A stretch of DNA of 64,000 nucleotides from Siphonodentalium dalli (taxonomy: Eukaryota > Mollusca > Scaphopoda > Gadilida > Siphonodentaliidae). The stretch spans positions 48,090,194-48,154,193 of the forward strand of contig CP136069.1 in assembly GCA_032622095.1 (NCBI GenBank), written 5' to 3'. Shown piece after piece: positions 34,116-48,024 of the stretch; within the stretch, counting starts at the first letter, position 1; every line of letters begins with the position of its first letter. The position numbers and the translations under genes are program-made. Below the pieces are notes generated by a model. That model was not told the origin of the DNA. It did no database searches and saw only the letters and a list, made by a program, of their open reading frames with translations.

Positions 34116-37100
34116 GGCGTTATGAGAGTGTACAGACATTGCAATCATTTTTGTTTTATAATACCCATAATATATGAGCAGGGGGATGCTCGTATCCAGG
34201 GCCTACAGTAAAGGTACCCCTGTCTTGGACGTCGGTAGTGGTGATTTTCACTAATGATGTCCAGAGCAGTCTACATTGCGGCAGTTTTCAAATTGTCATT
34301 ATAGTAATGAATAAAGTATGAGTATAATCCTAGTATCTTAGATAGTATACAAATTATTTGAGTCATGTAATCAAATAGATTTAAAGTTAATTTTTATTTT
34401 GTTTCCATTTAAAAAAAAAAAAAATATATAATTTTTATTTTATTTTTATTTTTTATTTAAAAAAAAAAAATTATTTAAAAAAAAAAATTATTTAAAAAAA
34501 TATATTTATTTTTTTAAAAGAATTTTTTTTTTTTTTTTTTTTAATTTAATTTTTTTTTGGTTTGTTTTCAAATATTTTCCAAATTATTTTTAATTTTAAT
34601 TTTTCATTTTATTTTGGAAATTATTTTGTTTAAGGTGCATTTCATCTAATATGTTTCCCTATGTTCACGTAACTCCAACTAATAGCTCATCCTAAGCGTT
34701 ATCCCCCTTCATTGTTACCATGTTCCTGTATTACGCTTGATCAATCCGATGCCCTGACCTAAGCTACCCCATCCCACCTTTTAAGTATATCCCTCATTCA
34801 TATGATTGCCAAAAGGCCTGATCAAACACTTCTCATATCTGTATCTGTCATATGTCTTCGTATTCATGTAATCCATATGATGGTAAAACTACAAATATCC
34901 TTGTAATACTTAGAATGATCCGTTGAACCCGCTGCTATCACACCCCCTTTTTATAGTATTCCTGTATCCCCATTATCTATCTAATGGTCTGATCTAAGCA
35001 TTGTACGCCCTCCCCTGTCCACGCCCCCCTGTGTATGTATTTTCTTCGGAATAAATTTAAGGTTGTACTGTTGTATATAGTGTTTTTGTTCCATCAATCA
35101 ATGTTATTTTCATTATAGCTCTGACACTAGCATAAAACTGTTAATCCCTTTAAATTTTATAGAGTGTGTCCCTTTAAATTATCATAGTTATTTATCTATA
35201 AACCTCTAGATGTACATTTAAATTAATATTTTACCCTGGATAACCCTGATCTATCTCATTAGTTGACAGAAGGGTTTGTCTACCTACCCATTGATTAATC
35301 CATAACAAGAGGTCCGCTGTTGTGTGGCATTGCAATCGACAGTAGCAAAACGGATCAATCATGGACGGTATCACCATAATAATTATCAGTTAAATCTGCC
35401 CAGCGGTTACTGAACAATAATGCAAAATGTTTGTACAGACGGACAGGATTGTAATTACTAAGTAAAAAGTGGGGGGGGCATAACTCTGGTGAAAATGGGT
35501 GGACGAAAACCGCGCTATGCAGTAGCTGTTTTCCCATGTTATCTATCACCATACCACATATAAGCTAAAACTGCCCAGCGGTTGCTGAACAATAATGTAA
35601 AATGTTTGTACGGATGGACAAAAATTTAAATTCCTAAGTAAAAAAGGGGGCATTACTCTGGTGAAAATGGGTGGACGAAACCCGCGCTTTGTATGTATCT
35701 GTTCCTCCATGTTACTCCATCACCATACCAAACACAGCTAAATCTGCCAAGTGGTTGCTGAAATAATGCAAAACGAACGGATTTCTAAGTTGAAAAAAGG
35801 GGTGCCCATAACTCTGGCAAAATTTATCAGATCATAACCAAATTCGTACTTGACATGTATTTCCATATAACTGATCCATAACAATACGGGATTTACAATT
35901 GTACCACCAAAGCTCACGCTATCATCTGGAAACCAAAAAACAATAGAAAAATTTAATTTTATAAATATAAAAAAGGTCCATAACTCTGGTGAAAATGGGT
36001 GGACCGAAACTGTGTTATGCTTGTAGTGGTCCCCCCCCCCCATGCTGTTCTATCGCCATACCAATCTCTGTCAAAACTGCCCAGCGGTTGCTGAACAATA
36101 ATGCAAAAAGTTTGTATGGACGAACGGACGGACGTACGTATGTACGGACATAGACGGACATAGACGTCGATTATATACCCGCCGACTTCAAGTCGGGGGC
36201 ATACTAACTCTATATGAATTCTATATTAATTCATATATACCGTTATAAAAGTATACTCAATAAGTAATATATACATGTAAATAAAATATAACATATAAAA
36301 TCACTATCGTGGCAAGGTTAATTTGTTCACGTAGTCTTCGAAGGTACCGTTGTTAGCAATACATGATTTTATGGCTGACTAATTGTCCATGATGTATATT
36401 CCCATGTATAATGAAGGTGGTAATAAATGTATGGATGTTATAAGAAAGGAGAGGATGTCTGCTGGGCATGTTAAAGAGGAGGGTAATTTTCATGGTGGCC
36501 AGGTCCCAATTTCTTGCAGACAAATTGTTCTCCGTTCTCATTACATCAGTTTTTGAAGTGGAAGCTGGGTCCTGGAGCGGTTTAATGAAATTTTGAAAAG
36601 AGTTTTAGAACGTACCCCTTAAATGATTAATTTAATTTATGCCAAAATTTAGAAATTAGAAATTTTGGAAAATTACTCCCAATGAGTTAACAAAGATGCC
36701 AACTGTTTTGATAGCACCATCGTCAGTTGCAGATTGCTGACTTTGTGCCACACTAAGCGTATGGTTTTTTTTGTCGTTAGGATTTCCGTCTATGTATGGC
36801 GTTGATAATGTCCCAACTGGTTTTACTGGGTTTACTGTCCGGGGTGCAGGTTAGGTTCGAGGTTGGGGTCCGCCCGAGGGTTTTACATGCAAGTGTTATC
36901 ACATCGGGATATTTATTCTGAGTCAATATATCACGCCCATATAAAGAGCGTTTAATTTATTAGTTTTTACACGGGAATATGATAAGCCGGTTAATCCAAG
37001 GGAGTCTAGACGTATATTCTATGTTTTTGTTACTCATATCCTGACATTTTGTAAACTGCCGCAAGGTAGACTGGACATCACTAGCGAAGTTTCCACTATC

Positions 37101-37279
37101 GAAGTTCAAGACAGGGGTGCCTCTATATGTGGGACCGGGGTGCGTGCATCCACCTGCTCATATATTATGGGTATCACAAAACAAACCTATTAGGTGTTCT
37201 CTAAGTGTTACCGAACGTTTAGTGTTCTGATTATGTGTTCTGGCGTTATGAGAGTGTGCAGACATTGCATTCATTTTTG
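34064..37279. mobile_element. 3.0-kb TIR element inside ~90-bp direct repeats (copy 2)
   Basis: TIRs at about 34151-34297 and 37043-37184, direct repeats at 34064-34152 and 37186-37279. Contains the A/T tract (34403-34639) and the interspersed-repeat array (about 35304-36206). Differences from copy 1 are mainly homopolymer lengths (for example 8 versus 12 G near 35471, 11 versus 9 C near 36031) plus a few substitutions. Confidence 0.7.
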
Positions 37280-38234
37280 GATGAGCAGCATATCATATGC
37301 AAATTAACAACAATCCGCGTGGTTATATTGATCACGCCCACCACTCGCCGCGACGTTAATTGCCAAAATTCCGCACCAGTGAACTCCGGTTTAATTGGTT
37401 GTCGGCGTGAGTGGTGTCTCGTGGAGCTGCTGATTGACCAGTATCGCTGACCAGACTCATCCGAGTATGATTGCCGGACACGTGCCATCGCGATTATTTC
37501 ATTTGAATATTTCTTATTGTGTTGTGTGTATTACGGATCGACGCACTTTACATGATATATGATATATTTTGTGGCGAAATAAGTGTAAATACAAACGGTT
37601 GAGATGGAATAATAAGTAATAACTGTTTAAGTGTGTGAGTACTTAGTTGACAGTCTACTGGTAAATATATATACCAGTAGACATTTGGCATATACCTCAC
37701 TGGGGAGTTTTTTTTCAAGTCCGGAATTCAGAATATGACAAATGCTACGACCAAACCCATAATTTATCTGGATACTATAGGTAATTTTATTAATACTTAT
37801 CAAAAGAAGAAAATATTTAATGAACTGTATAACAATATTGTATTGAGTGTTCATCGTTTTTACATAGTGTAAATATGTTAGCATGTTTCGTCCTAATCGG
37901 CGACTTTTTGCAATAAAATATAGTCTCCACTGTTCCGAATTTGGTTCCTATCCAATCACCCTAACTAAAGTTGTCATTCATAAACAAAACGGACGGACGG
38001 CTAGACATACAACCATGAGTATAATTATAAAACACACTAAAATGTGTACTCAACTATTAATATTCGGAAGTTCAAAAGTAATGTCGATAGCTCAAATGAG
38101 ATTCTAATTACTTTACTCGAAACACAATAAAACCGTATAAAAAGTCGAACAACCAGAGCATCTTTAAATTAATTATATAAGTTAAAAATGTTGGTGCGGT
38201 ATTCTTAATTGACAAGCGACAAAATTCTACCCGC

Positions 38235-39841
38235 GATGATTCAGATTCAGATTCTTTATTAACATAAACACTCTCTAGGAGCAGTATGCAAGATGGATTA
38301 CATAAAAAATATATATATACGTATAGATTGTGAATTTTCATTGGATAGTTATGTATTTCAATGTATACATAAACAATAAAGAAATGTTTACCTAGGCAAA
38401 CATGTATTGAAAAGATGTAATTTACTGTTATGAATGTTTATAAAGTATTTGGCAATGTATGTAGTTCTTCAGTTTTAGAAGAAATAAACCTCTGTCTATC
38501 TATATTTGTATCAGTCTGCACGTATCTAAATATCTCTCATTCTCAACTTTTGTTCCGAATTGAGAAGAACTCGGCAATGGTATCGCTGATCAAGTTGCAC
38601 TCGGTTGAATTGTCATTCCGCATTATGTACAGAAAGCGACCCTTTTCGTCGGCTTTCCGAAATTGTCAGTTTGTATTTTCTAGTTTTTTGAATAATGGTT
38701 CCCTTACATCGGTATATTTCATACATTTCATTACAAAATGCCATTCGTCTTCTACTTCGTCCGAAGTATAAAACTGGCATTTTCGTTCGTCAGCTGGAAT
38801 GAGAGGTCGTTGATGCCGCCCCTTTTCAATCCTAAGTGAATGCGCACTTATCCGTAGGCGACAGAACATTTCTCTCTTCTCCCTCGTATTTAAGTCTAGT
38901 ATGTACTGTTCAATTCCCATAGTTTCTTTAATATTGTTGTACGTTCGTAATTTACTATGTTCATTTTGTGTGTTATCAATGTACGTGTTGATATATTCGT
39001 TTTTCAGACCTTGCTCTATGTTTGCGATGATCGTATCGTTTAAGTTTGATTCAGTACTAGGCGATGATGTGTCCATAGATGCCATGAAACTAGATGACAA
39101 TTGATTAAGAGAGCGTTTCATTGAGTTATTATAATTTGTTCTATATGCGGCATGCACCAGTGTGTTTTTGTTCTCATTTTCTATTTTTGAAAGGAATTTC
39201 ATAGCTTGTGTTATGCAGTCCACATATAATGGATATTCTCCGAGTTCTAGTCTTGCAGCATGGTTCACAGCTTTTGAACCCACACCTAATACTTGCATAA
39301 TAATTTTGCAAAAGTTTAGATGTATCTTTTCACTTGGACTGTCGTCTCTCCATGACATCTCCGGTGTCCATATTTCACTACCGTATATAGTAAAACAGAT
39401 TTGACGAGAACTCGGAATAGTTTTAGTAGTAATTTTACTGGCAGGTGATATTGATTGTTTATCGCTTTCCTAAGTTTGTGAACCACTTTAAGTGCGCGGT
39501 TTGCCAAGTTTTCCTGTGCGAGTTTAAATTTTCCATTTGACGTGAACAACCGTCCAAGGTATGCAAATTGTTCACAACTCTTTAATATTTTATCATTTAG
39601 TTTGAATACCGATAGCGTTTCCTTCTTCTTTCCCGTAATTACCATAACTTCTGTCTTATCAATATTGATAGGTAAACTATTGTCATTGGAGAATTGAGAA
39701 ACCTTATTTAAACATTTTTGTAATCCATCCGGTGTTTCCGATATCGGCAAAAGATCGTCTGCGAAAAGTAGGTGATTAACGCGATGTGACATTCGTGCCA
39801 AAGTGCTCCCTCAGGCGATACCAACTTGAAATGTACCTCCC
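38235..39841 (-). pseudogene. 5'-truncated LINE with FADD motif (copy 2)
   Basis: Duplicate of 24554-26160 with the same frameshift and the same Cys-to-Tyr loss in the finger. One coding difference was seen: RALKVVHKLR here against RALKLVHKLR in copy 1 (C/A change near 39486). 3' tail at 38235-38254. Confidence 0.9.
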
Positions 39842-40075
39842 ACCGAGAGCAGCCACTTATGAGTTATGACACCACTAATGATGTACATACTATACACATT
39901 ATGGCAGCATAATATAAAAAACGTGCGCGACTGAGGTTATGGGTCATAACATTGAACAAACACAATTACGGGCAGAACAGGGAACATTTTTAAAATGGCC
40001 ATGACCTGAATTAATGCGCGGGGAATCTTGCTAACCTATATCATTTAATTAGGCTTGGTGCAGCCGCTGAGTTAA

Positions 40076-40603
40076 AGGGACACCAAATGAAATGTTTATC
40101 ATATCGCTATAAATTATATAAACATAAAGTGAACCAGAAAATAACACCATCGCGACACATCAGATGTGATCATCGCGCTATTTTCAACGAGAAAACAGTT
40201 AAGTTTATACCGATTTGATTAAATCGCGGTACGCGACTTATTCATATTGAAGTATTACCAAACTATCGTTATAGCGGTTAAAACTTTACACCTGTGGGGA
40301 GTTAATGTTACATAATGTAGAAATAGCAGATGGGAATGTTTTGACAAAAACAAAATTACTGAAATACTAAGAGGAAGTCAAATTTTCGTTATTTAAAAAA
40401 TTGGTGAAGAGCGTTTATAGATTTTATACGCATTATTATCCACCTTGAAAGCTGATTGTGTTGGTTTTAATGCATCGTGTGGTTGAACTGAATATATTTT
40501 TCTGAGCAGAATTGACTCCTCTTCAAAACAATTTATAGATATCAAAGATGATCTGACTTTGTCGTTTTGAAATCAGCAAAAGTGCTAAACATTTAGTGTC
40601 CCC
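40076..40603. mobile_element. TTAA-flanked MITE, piggyBac-like (copy 2)
   Basis: Duplicate of 26395-26922 with the same TTAA borders (40072-40075 and 40604-40607). It is present because of the segmental duplication, not a second insertion. Confidence 0.6.
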
Positions 40604-43600
40604 TTAACTAGTTAGATTTAGTCACACCAAGCAATCAATCATCGGATCGGAGTATAGGCCCCCTTTCGGAGTCGCGTCCCCTTCCCGGGGTTATATTTAA
40701 AGGCAACGTTCTATGTCTACATGTTAGACGAAAAGTGTTACTGTGTGATGTTCAGAAGGGGATTTGTAATATAACACTAATTGAATTCAGGAGACATAAG
40801 AGTTATATGCATTGGCACTATCCCGGGAATTATATGAATCTGAGTATTAGTTATGTAATCTGATGTAATATGAATTATATGTCTGAATAGAATAATGATG
40901 TCAACACAATTAATGTGTCGACTCTTGCCGCATAATTATATGCAAGTGGGGGTATTAAGTAGTGGAGTGCTTTGGAATGTGTATGTACCGGTACGATATA
41001 TGAAATCGCTGCTGCATGATCCACCACTTTTCGCCAGTGCTATACATACTTTCGCGCCTTGGGTGGACCATGAACGGTCACTGCTTGCGCATGGAAACTA
41101 CTCCCAAATGCAACGATCTTGATTCAATACATTTGGAATTGCAGTGGTGAAGCGGTGCACTATTATTCCTCTTCAGTTATATTTTATTCTCATTTTATTC
41201 CTACATATCGAACATACTTGACAGCCAAAATGATGCCCGCATCATAGTTTTCGTGTTTATGCTGGTGGTATAGCTTAGGAATGCCATGGGAAATCACTTT
41301 ACTAATTGGCAATGGATGGCGTGTTCATGTTTCGGTGTATCAATGCAATGGTCAATGTACGTTTTTGGCGATGAACATGTCAACCAATTGGAACGTATGC
41401 ACACTATTTCACATAGCATACGTGATTATGATGTGTACATATTCTAATTAAACTTTATTTTGGCACGTCCGATTTTAAAGATGTTTCCACATCCTTTCTC
41501 ACCAAACCAATATAGTATACACACATCCACAACTATCGTATATATTCAACAAAATACACGTTACCTATATACATGTTTTCATGACATCAATGTATTGCAA
41601 AATGTGTATATAGTTAAAACTGCAATATGTTTTTATATATGCCAAATAATACGACATCGATGGCGTTGTCATTTCTCACTATTTGATTCTTGTTTCACGC
41701 CATAACGTGTAGTTTGCTTCGTTGTTTTCCGCTGATCCCTGGGGGCCAATAAAACGTATGTGAATTCTATGTTTAGTATATGATACGAAGTGTACTTGTG
41801 TATTTGCATGCGTTCCAAGAAACGTCCTTGACTATTTGGGTTCACAGAGGCCAATTCCAATCAACAGATGTACACGGTCCTACTAAACCCCAACATAAAC
41901 GAACATGCGTAACTATGGGGTATGGTGTTCAACTCTTGTGACTTATTTTTTTAGTCATTAGCAATATTGTCTAGAAAGATATAAACATATATTATATAAC
42001 ATATATAATCGCCGTATAAATGTGTGGCGGAAGGGGTCAGAATGAGGCCAGATAACCCATTTTATCGAAATTAGTCTAATATATCTATATTTTTTAGACC
42101 TACCTTCCTTCGAATATGTGTTGACACGGGTCGTATACGTGGCCTATTTTGTTACACCAAATGTAACCATCACAAATCCGAAATCTATCAGGAAGAGGCG
42201 CCCTAATCAGCCTGTATTAATCGACAACAGGTGCATTTAACAGGTGCTGTCATATACTTTGGCCATATTAGTGTCCCTCTTTCCCCAACAAATCATCCCT
42301 TGGAGATTATAACAATATGTGGTTCATTATCTCAAATTTAGTCAACTTACATGAAACCAATACTCTTTTATACAAAACAATATCAAAGCGAAATCGAGCA
42401 AGGGTGGATACACACATGCATGTAATTTCTGTATGTAAAATCCATGTATTTTACATGGTCACACCAATCATTGATAGCATTAATCGCCTGCGCACGAACG
42501 TTCCATTTCAACAGGTGAGACCAGTGAGTAGTTATAAGCCAAAATCAAACTAACTGTTATCAAGAGATTTCAGGCCAGTCATAAACATGTGTTTTTTCAT
42601 GGGTGCCGAAATGAATAAATCCTGTCTGATATCTGTTGCTGTTTTTCACGAGTTTTAGTTCATTTCGAAAAGTGGATTTGAGTCCGTCGATTTTATACTT
42701 GTTTTGTTTCTCGTCATTTCTTGGAAACAGGGTCATCCAAAATAAAAATAAAATGTGCAGACTTTTGAAGCTCTTTTATGACGATTGTGATACATGAGTG
42801 TTTAATGTCCCACACACTGACTCCCAATTTGATCTCGTCCAGCAAAACCCGAACGGCTCTTTGGCTCCACATTTTGGAAGTGCTATATATAGTAATACAC
42901 ATGGCAATCAACTAACTCATACATGGTGAATTCCATGTTAAGTGATTTAGCCTAATCGGACAACGCCGAGTCGTAAGGATAAGGATATTTGTTTCTCGAC
43001 TATGATTGGCCTGAGCTCAAATTTTAACAGTCCGATATGGTGCTCTCATGCCTTGAATAACAGGCATTGGAAAATTAAGACAGACAATACCAGTTTGTTG
43101 AGATTGCTCGGATAATTTGAGTGCGAGCTCATGTGATAACATTCAATTGGGATTTCCATGCATATATCCCATTACAGCGCCAAAAATATTAATGCAGGTA
43201 CAGCGTTGAAAGAAAAAAGAGTCACCTCCCCCCCCCATTTTTAACCCATAATTTACAGAACAGTATATGTTTCTCAGGCCACAGGATGAACAAGTTCCTA
43301 ACTGTCACAAGTTTAGCCTGTACAGGCTTGAACTATCACATTTTGGACTATAATCCATGATTGGGGGAGGGGCTGGTTCTCGAAAGTTTCGAATAACTAA
43401 GGGGTTTAGTTGAATGTATTGGCCGGGGTTATCTGGGCAAGAATGTACAACATAATGGTTTACTTAAATAGTCCATAGACGTAAATTGTGCGTATATAAC
43501 ACAATAGAGGAAATGTGACGTAGTTGTGAACTCGTAGCTAGACAACCCTTTTCCCGAATGAAGACACATATGCACAGCAACACCACCTTCTGTACCTTCA

Positions 43601-44374
43601 AATTTAAAGCTGTAATAATATGTTCATAATTATATGAATAGCATAAATAGCTGCATATGAGATTAATCACTCGTAGCAAACAGGCACGACATATATGACT
43701 GTCAACTACAATATTTACAAATCAGGAGTGCCTTCGTGGCTTCAGGGGGGTAGGACTCATGTGCTGCATGCACCCCCCCCCCCGGTCGAGGAAATATGTA
43801 GTGGTCAGTCCGGTAGCTTCCTGGATAATATAGCATCCACGTTGGGGACCATAGCCCCTGCATTGGGAAATACTGGGACCATCGCTGGTATACAATCAAG
43901 AGAAGACTGACAATGATTTAAACAGAACGTCCAACATTTGGGTTATCGCGCGAACAATTATTTTAAGCGGCCTGACGACTTCGTCCAGTCAACGGCTCAC
44001 TGCACGCGCAGAGCTTGACTCACTGTGGTCAAACATAGCCGAAACGATTGGGTTGTCAGCAGACACATATTACATGGTCTGTATGATCCATGTAAAACGC
44101 AAAATACATGATATTTACAGAGATTACATGCATGTGTGTATCCACCCTAAGCCGGTAAATGAGTCTTTTTGTCTAACCTCCTCTTCGCAGAAGCGATCGC
44201 TGCCCCAGGCTGTATAATGCATTTATCTAATTGGCTCACACAGCTAATTGCGGTAGGGTCAATTGACAACTCACTAGGAGTCGTTTCAGTTTAGGCCAGA
44301 CATAAAAATGGATCAACTACCAACAGACAACAGCTGGGTTGTAGGAGAGGGCTTACAGCCCTTTCAAATCTTCC
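40604..44374. other. No gene seen; end of duplication unit 2
   Basis: Duplicate of 26923-30698, including dispersed repeat C at 42001-42152. Differences include one extra G near 42197, a short changed block near 43003 and an 11-C run (16 in copy 1) near 43772. Confidence 0.45.
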
Positions 44375-45139
44375 CGGGGATCTTCCCAAACCCAAACTCC
44401 AAACTCTGCAGACAACAGCGATTTGGTATGTGCCGTGTCAGCATATATATCTCCTGTTTGACACCATCCGGGAGGTGGTCATTTTGGATTTGTATGGAGT
44501 GGGTATCCATGGTACAACACCCTGTATTTGACCAAATGTATCAAAATTTCCAACTGATGATAATTCTAATGACAATGTTGACCAAATGTAGGACAATATT
44601 GTTTTTATTAAATTAACTAGCAGTTTTGACTGGCCACGGGGAGTGACCAGGGCACAATCTTTCCATATAAGGTAGGAAATTATGCAAATATTGGTCAGAA
44701 AACAATACTACAAAATGTTTGAAAATCAAACTACAATATCATTTTCAACCTATTGTTGGTTTGGAAATTACAACTAATGTTTTGTCAGGTATGAAATTTC
44801 CAACTGTTGAACATTTTGACCAAAGTTGTGGTGATACACCCTATGTCGAGCTCACCCCCGGTTGACATGTCCCTGTCCATCTTGAAGATACGAAATACAT
44901 GGGTTGAAATGACAACGAAAATTGTAACACATTATTCGCCAAGCCTGAGTAACAATTAATCAAAACAGATTTGCCTGTCGCAATGCTTCGGCGTTGACCC
45001 TGACGTATAGCGGACACGATTTTTACTCACAGGGACGAATACCGTTTTCTTTCTGTGTGCATTTCTATATCAACCCGTTGGCACTGGTCTGCGTGTAGAT
45101 CTGTGTACAGTTCTGTAGCAGTGTAAATGCACCCTAAAC
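44375..45139. other. No gene seen
   Basis: Unique sequence right of the duplication. The words TTGACCAAATG, TTTCCAACTG and ACAATATT recur (about 44525-44830) as weak internal repeats. A 102-codon frame across the junction (44308-44616) is not supported. Confidence 0.4.
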
Positions 45140-45445
45140 TTAGTTAAGCTATTTTATCGAAATTAATCTGAAAGATCTATATTGTGGGGACATACACGCA
45201 CCTTCAAATATGTTGTCACCCGCGTCGTATAATTATGTGCCCTACTTTGTGCATATTGGAGGGCCCGATACCGGTGGAATATCTGTTAAACATATAATCG
45301 CCGTATAAATAAATGTGTGGCAGAAGAGGTTAAAATGAGACCAGAAAAGCCATTTCATAGAAATTAGTCGCAGAGATCTATAATGTGGCGACTTACCTAG
45401 TACATACCTTCAAATATGTGTTCACACGGGTCATATATATATGGC
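45140..45445. repeat. Dispersed repeat C, two adjacent diverged copies
   Basis: 45140-45245 and 45282-45445 both match the repeat at 28320-28470 (TTTTATCGAAATTAATCTG..., ATAATCGCCGTATAAAT, CTTCAAATATGTGTTCACAC, GGGTCATATA). Direct orientation. Confidence 0.7.
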
Positions 45446-46033
45446 CCAAAATTCCTTATAGCGCAAAAATGGCAAATACGTGTCCGAGGGGTGTATCTCA
45501 TGCATGTCCCGATCGCTTAATGGCAACATATCATTAAACAGGGGTCTTATGGCAGATATATATCACATAGAAAAATCCGGTTGGCTTCCTTATATTTCAC
45601 AAATGGGAGGTTTGAGTGACAAAATTGGCTGTTTTGGGGATGTCCGTTATTTGGTATCCGATTTCATGAGCTCAGAAACTTGAGTAATCCGTTACTATAT
45701 TATACAAGTGCTATGTAATTATCTCACTTGTATGACCAAGGTTAATGTCGCATTTATTCACTTCAACGAAAGCGCCCTGTAATTGGTTTTCCCGATGTCC
45801 TACCCGTTCCTAGAACACTCAAGGTACACACGGTTATTCCTTTACCAAACACGCAAACGGCACCGCTACCAGAGAAACGTCATGTTTCTGCGCCAATTGT
45901 TTAAAGTTTCTAGCTTCAAATGGTGAATCCGAACTGAAATGCAATTGGAAGTTTACAACGATGTCTGCACCACATGTTCGCGAGTCTATAATGGTCCACG
46001 GTCATCAAAGGCAAGCGAGCTTTAAAAAAGACT
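45446..46033. other. Possible decayed coding sequence upstream of PHD remnant
   Basis: A frame around 45800-45900 reads Pro- and basic-rich with stops, as linkers before the zinc finger of pogo-type transposases often do. No DDE catalytic motif was recognised. Confidence 0.3.
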
Positions 46034-46231
46034 GCGGAAAATAACTGTCAAGATGCGTACCCTTGTGGGAAGTGAGGATGGGTTTATGATGATCCACTCG
46101 ACCCCAGTAAACGCGACGAATGGGTGTTGTGCTCAGATTGTGGCAAGTGGTTTCATGAATGTTGCGGAGAGGATTACGGTGTCTTTGACAACGGTGATAA
46201 TTTCACGTGTTTGTCATGTTTAGACATATAG
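46034..46231 (+). pseudogene. PHD-type C4HC3 finger remnant, probably transposase C-terminus
   Basis: Frame beginning AENNCQDAYPCGK, then a stop (TGA where the second finger Cys, TGT/TGC, would be), then GWVYDDPLDPSKRDEWVLCS and DCGKWFHECCGEDYG, ending FTCLSCLDI and TAG at 46229. Spacing fits C-x2-[C]...C-x2-C...H-x2-C...C-x2-C. PHD-like fingers of this kind end many pogo/Tigger-like transposases in invertebrates (family knowledge); a fragment of a host PHD protein is the alternative. No upstream DNA-binding or DDE domain was found. Nonfunctional because of the stop in the finger. Confidence 0.65.
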
Positions 46232-46790
46232 ACTCAATGTGATGACACTAGTAACGATGACATTTATTATATTGATTTATATAGGCAGGAATTAATTGAA
46301 GGCTACTAGCTAATTTCAAATTGTCGGTTGTGAAATTCCAACCTAAGACTTGGGAGTCTGAAGCCCAGTCGGGAGGGGACTTGTTGAGCTGGAGGAGGGG
46401 GTGATCAGTAGTGTACAGTTGGTAATTTCAAGGTGGATTTTCACCAATATACATACGTGAAGTCTCTCTTGCCACATATACTGTTTAGATCTACTTCTTT
46501 TAAAGTGATTATGAAAAGTTCTGACTGTTGTGATCTCCAGAGTCCCAGTCTTATCATTCTTTGCAGTCTGGTGAGCGACAACACAGTCATTGACTGTCTT
46601 GTTTTGGAAGCTTGTCCAAAACCGGTTTGAGTATAGCAAAATATTCCTCATTCATAAACTTGCATACATGTCGTATATAACTATATATAGGTTTGTTCTC
46701 CGTTACCATCATGCCCATGCTAATATTACATCGGGCGTTTGAATTGCCAGGTATTCCTTGTTCGACATATATTAACACATTCTTATATTT
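46232..46790. other. No gene seen
   Basis: AT-rich; overlapping short frames on both strands without support. Confidence 0.4.
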
Positions 46791-47090
46791 ATGTAATTAA
46801 ATAAAATTGAATGCCATGATTATGCAGGTCTTATTTTTAGATGCACAGAATTGTGTGCACCAGCATAGATCAATGATATGGGTTTACTGGAAACACATTC
46901 AAAGTACATGGGACTGCATGCATGTAGTTTCAAATAATGTAATTAAATACAATTGAATGCCATGATTATACAGGTCTTATTTTTAGATGCACATAATTGT
47001 GTGCACCAGCATAGATCAATGATATGGGTTTACTGGAAACACATACACATTCAAAGTACATGGGACTGCATGCATGTAGTTTCAAATAAT
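46791..47090. repeat. Two-copy tandem repeat, 146-bp period
   Basis: ATGTAATTAAAT starts units at 46791 and 46937. Both include TGCACCAGCATAGATCAATG and CATGGGACTGCATGCATG. The second has a 6-bp ACACAT expansion. Confidence 0.9.
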
Positions 47091-48024
47091 AGTTAATATG
47101 TTTCCAGCGAAGTTAGAAATTCAACCGAACACGTTTGTGTCACATATTATTCAAAATTTAGTGTGTATCAACGATTCGCAATATTTAGGAACATAAAGAC
47201 CCAAAATGTGTTTTCTCCGTTACCACGCCCACTGTAATATATGTGTGTCGCATATCACAAACGCCACATCAATATTTTGCACATGTTTTGTTTTCGAAAA
47301 CGTATATATCCACACATAAGAAATTGGCCAATTTTGTCTGTTTATAAACCATATAGAGTGATAGAGAGTGTTCGATTCGGAATGAATTTTTAATTGCACG
47401 GTCATCCTAAGATATACGGGTAGCCATTGACCCTAAATATATGGCTAGTGACAGCTAGAATCATGAGTATTTTATCAAATTGCATGCATGTGACAATAGC
47501 CACCATTGTGTATTGATTCTGACAATATAAAACTGTTGCCACATGTTTAAATGGACTGCACGTAACCATATGCTACCTTTTCGGGTTGGTAACGGAGAAA
47601 ACATGCATAAAAATGCCTACCGTTTTCATGGCATCTGAAAAATAGGAACATGATCCTCCGGTGCTCATTTTAACGTGACACATTCCACACATACTATATT
47701 TTCATATTATGATGATGATAACCGGCATATCGCAACTTTATTTTTTCGATTTGAATGCAAACTACATGTCGATTTAAGGAATTTTAGGCCGTCATATGTA
47801 CCCTAATTTGTGCACATGCACATGAGGGTCAAGAAACGGCTTATAGGTTGCACTACACAAAATATTTTACCGTGCATTTCCAATGCCTCCTCCCACATTC
47901 GTTGTCCACCCAATTTCTACATTATGGACCTGAATTGTCAGATTGGCCCTTCAGACACCAACCGAAGTGGGTTAAACCTCAAGTCACCATTACTTTTCAC
48001 TCTTTAAACACGGCAAACGGTACG
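47091..48024. other. No supportable gene; possible decayed frame near 47850-48010
   Basis: On the minus strand between about 48010 and 47850 a frame with several stops reads GLTHFGWCLKGQSDNSG and RNWVDNECGRRHWKCTVKYF, which looks protein-derived and continues from the frame at 48207-48025 after a shift. No family was recognised. Confidence 0.3.

Larger units (their letters stand above)
30699..44374 (+). repeat. 13.7-kb tandem segmental duplication, copy 2
   Basis: Begins abruptly in the RT half of the LINE (CGGATAATACAG) and ends at TTTCAAATCTTCC|CGGGGATC (44375). The right-hand parental sequence therefore carries CGG at the break, as does the left-hand one at 17013-17015. It is 13,676 bp against 13,686 bp for copy 1. 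Confidence 0.97.
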
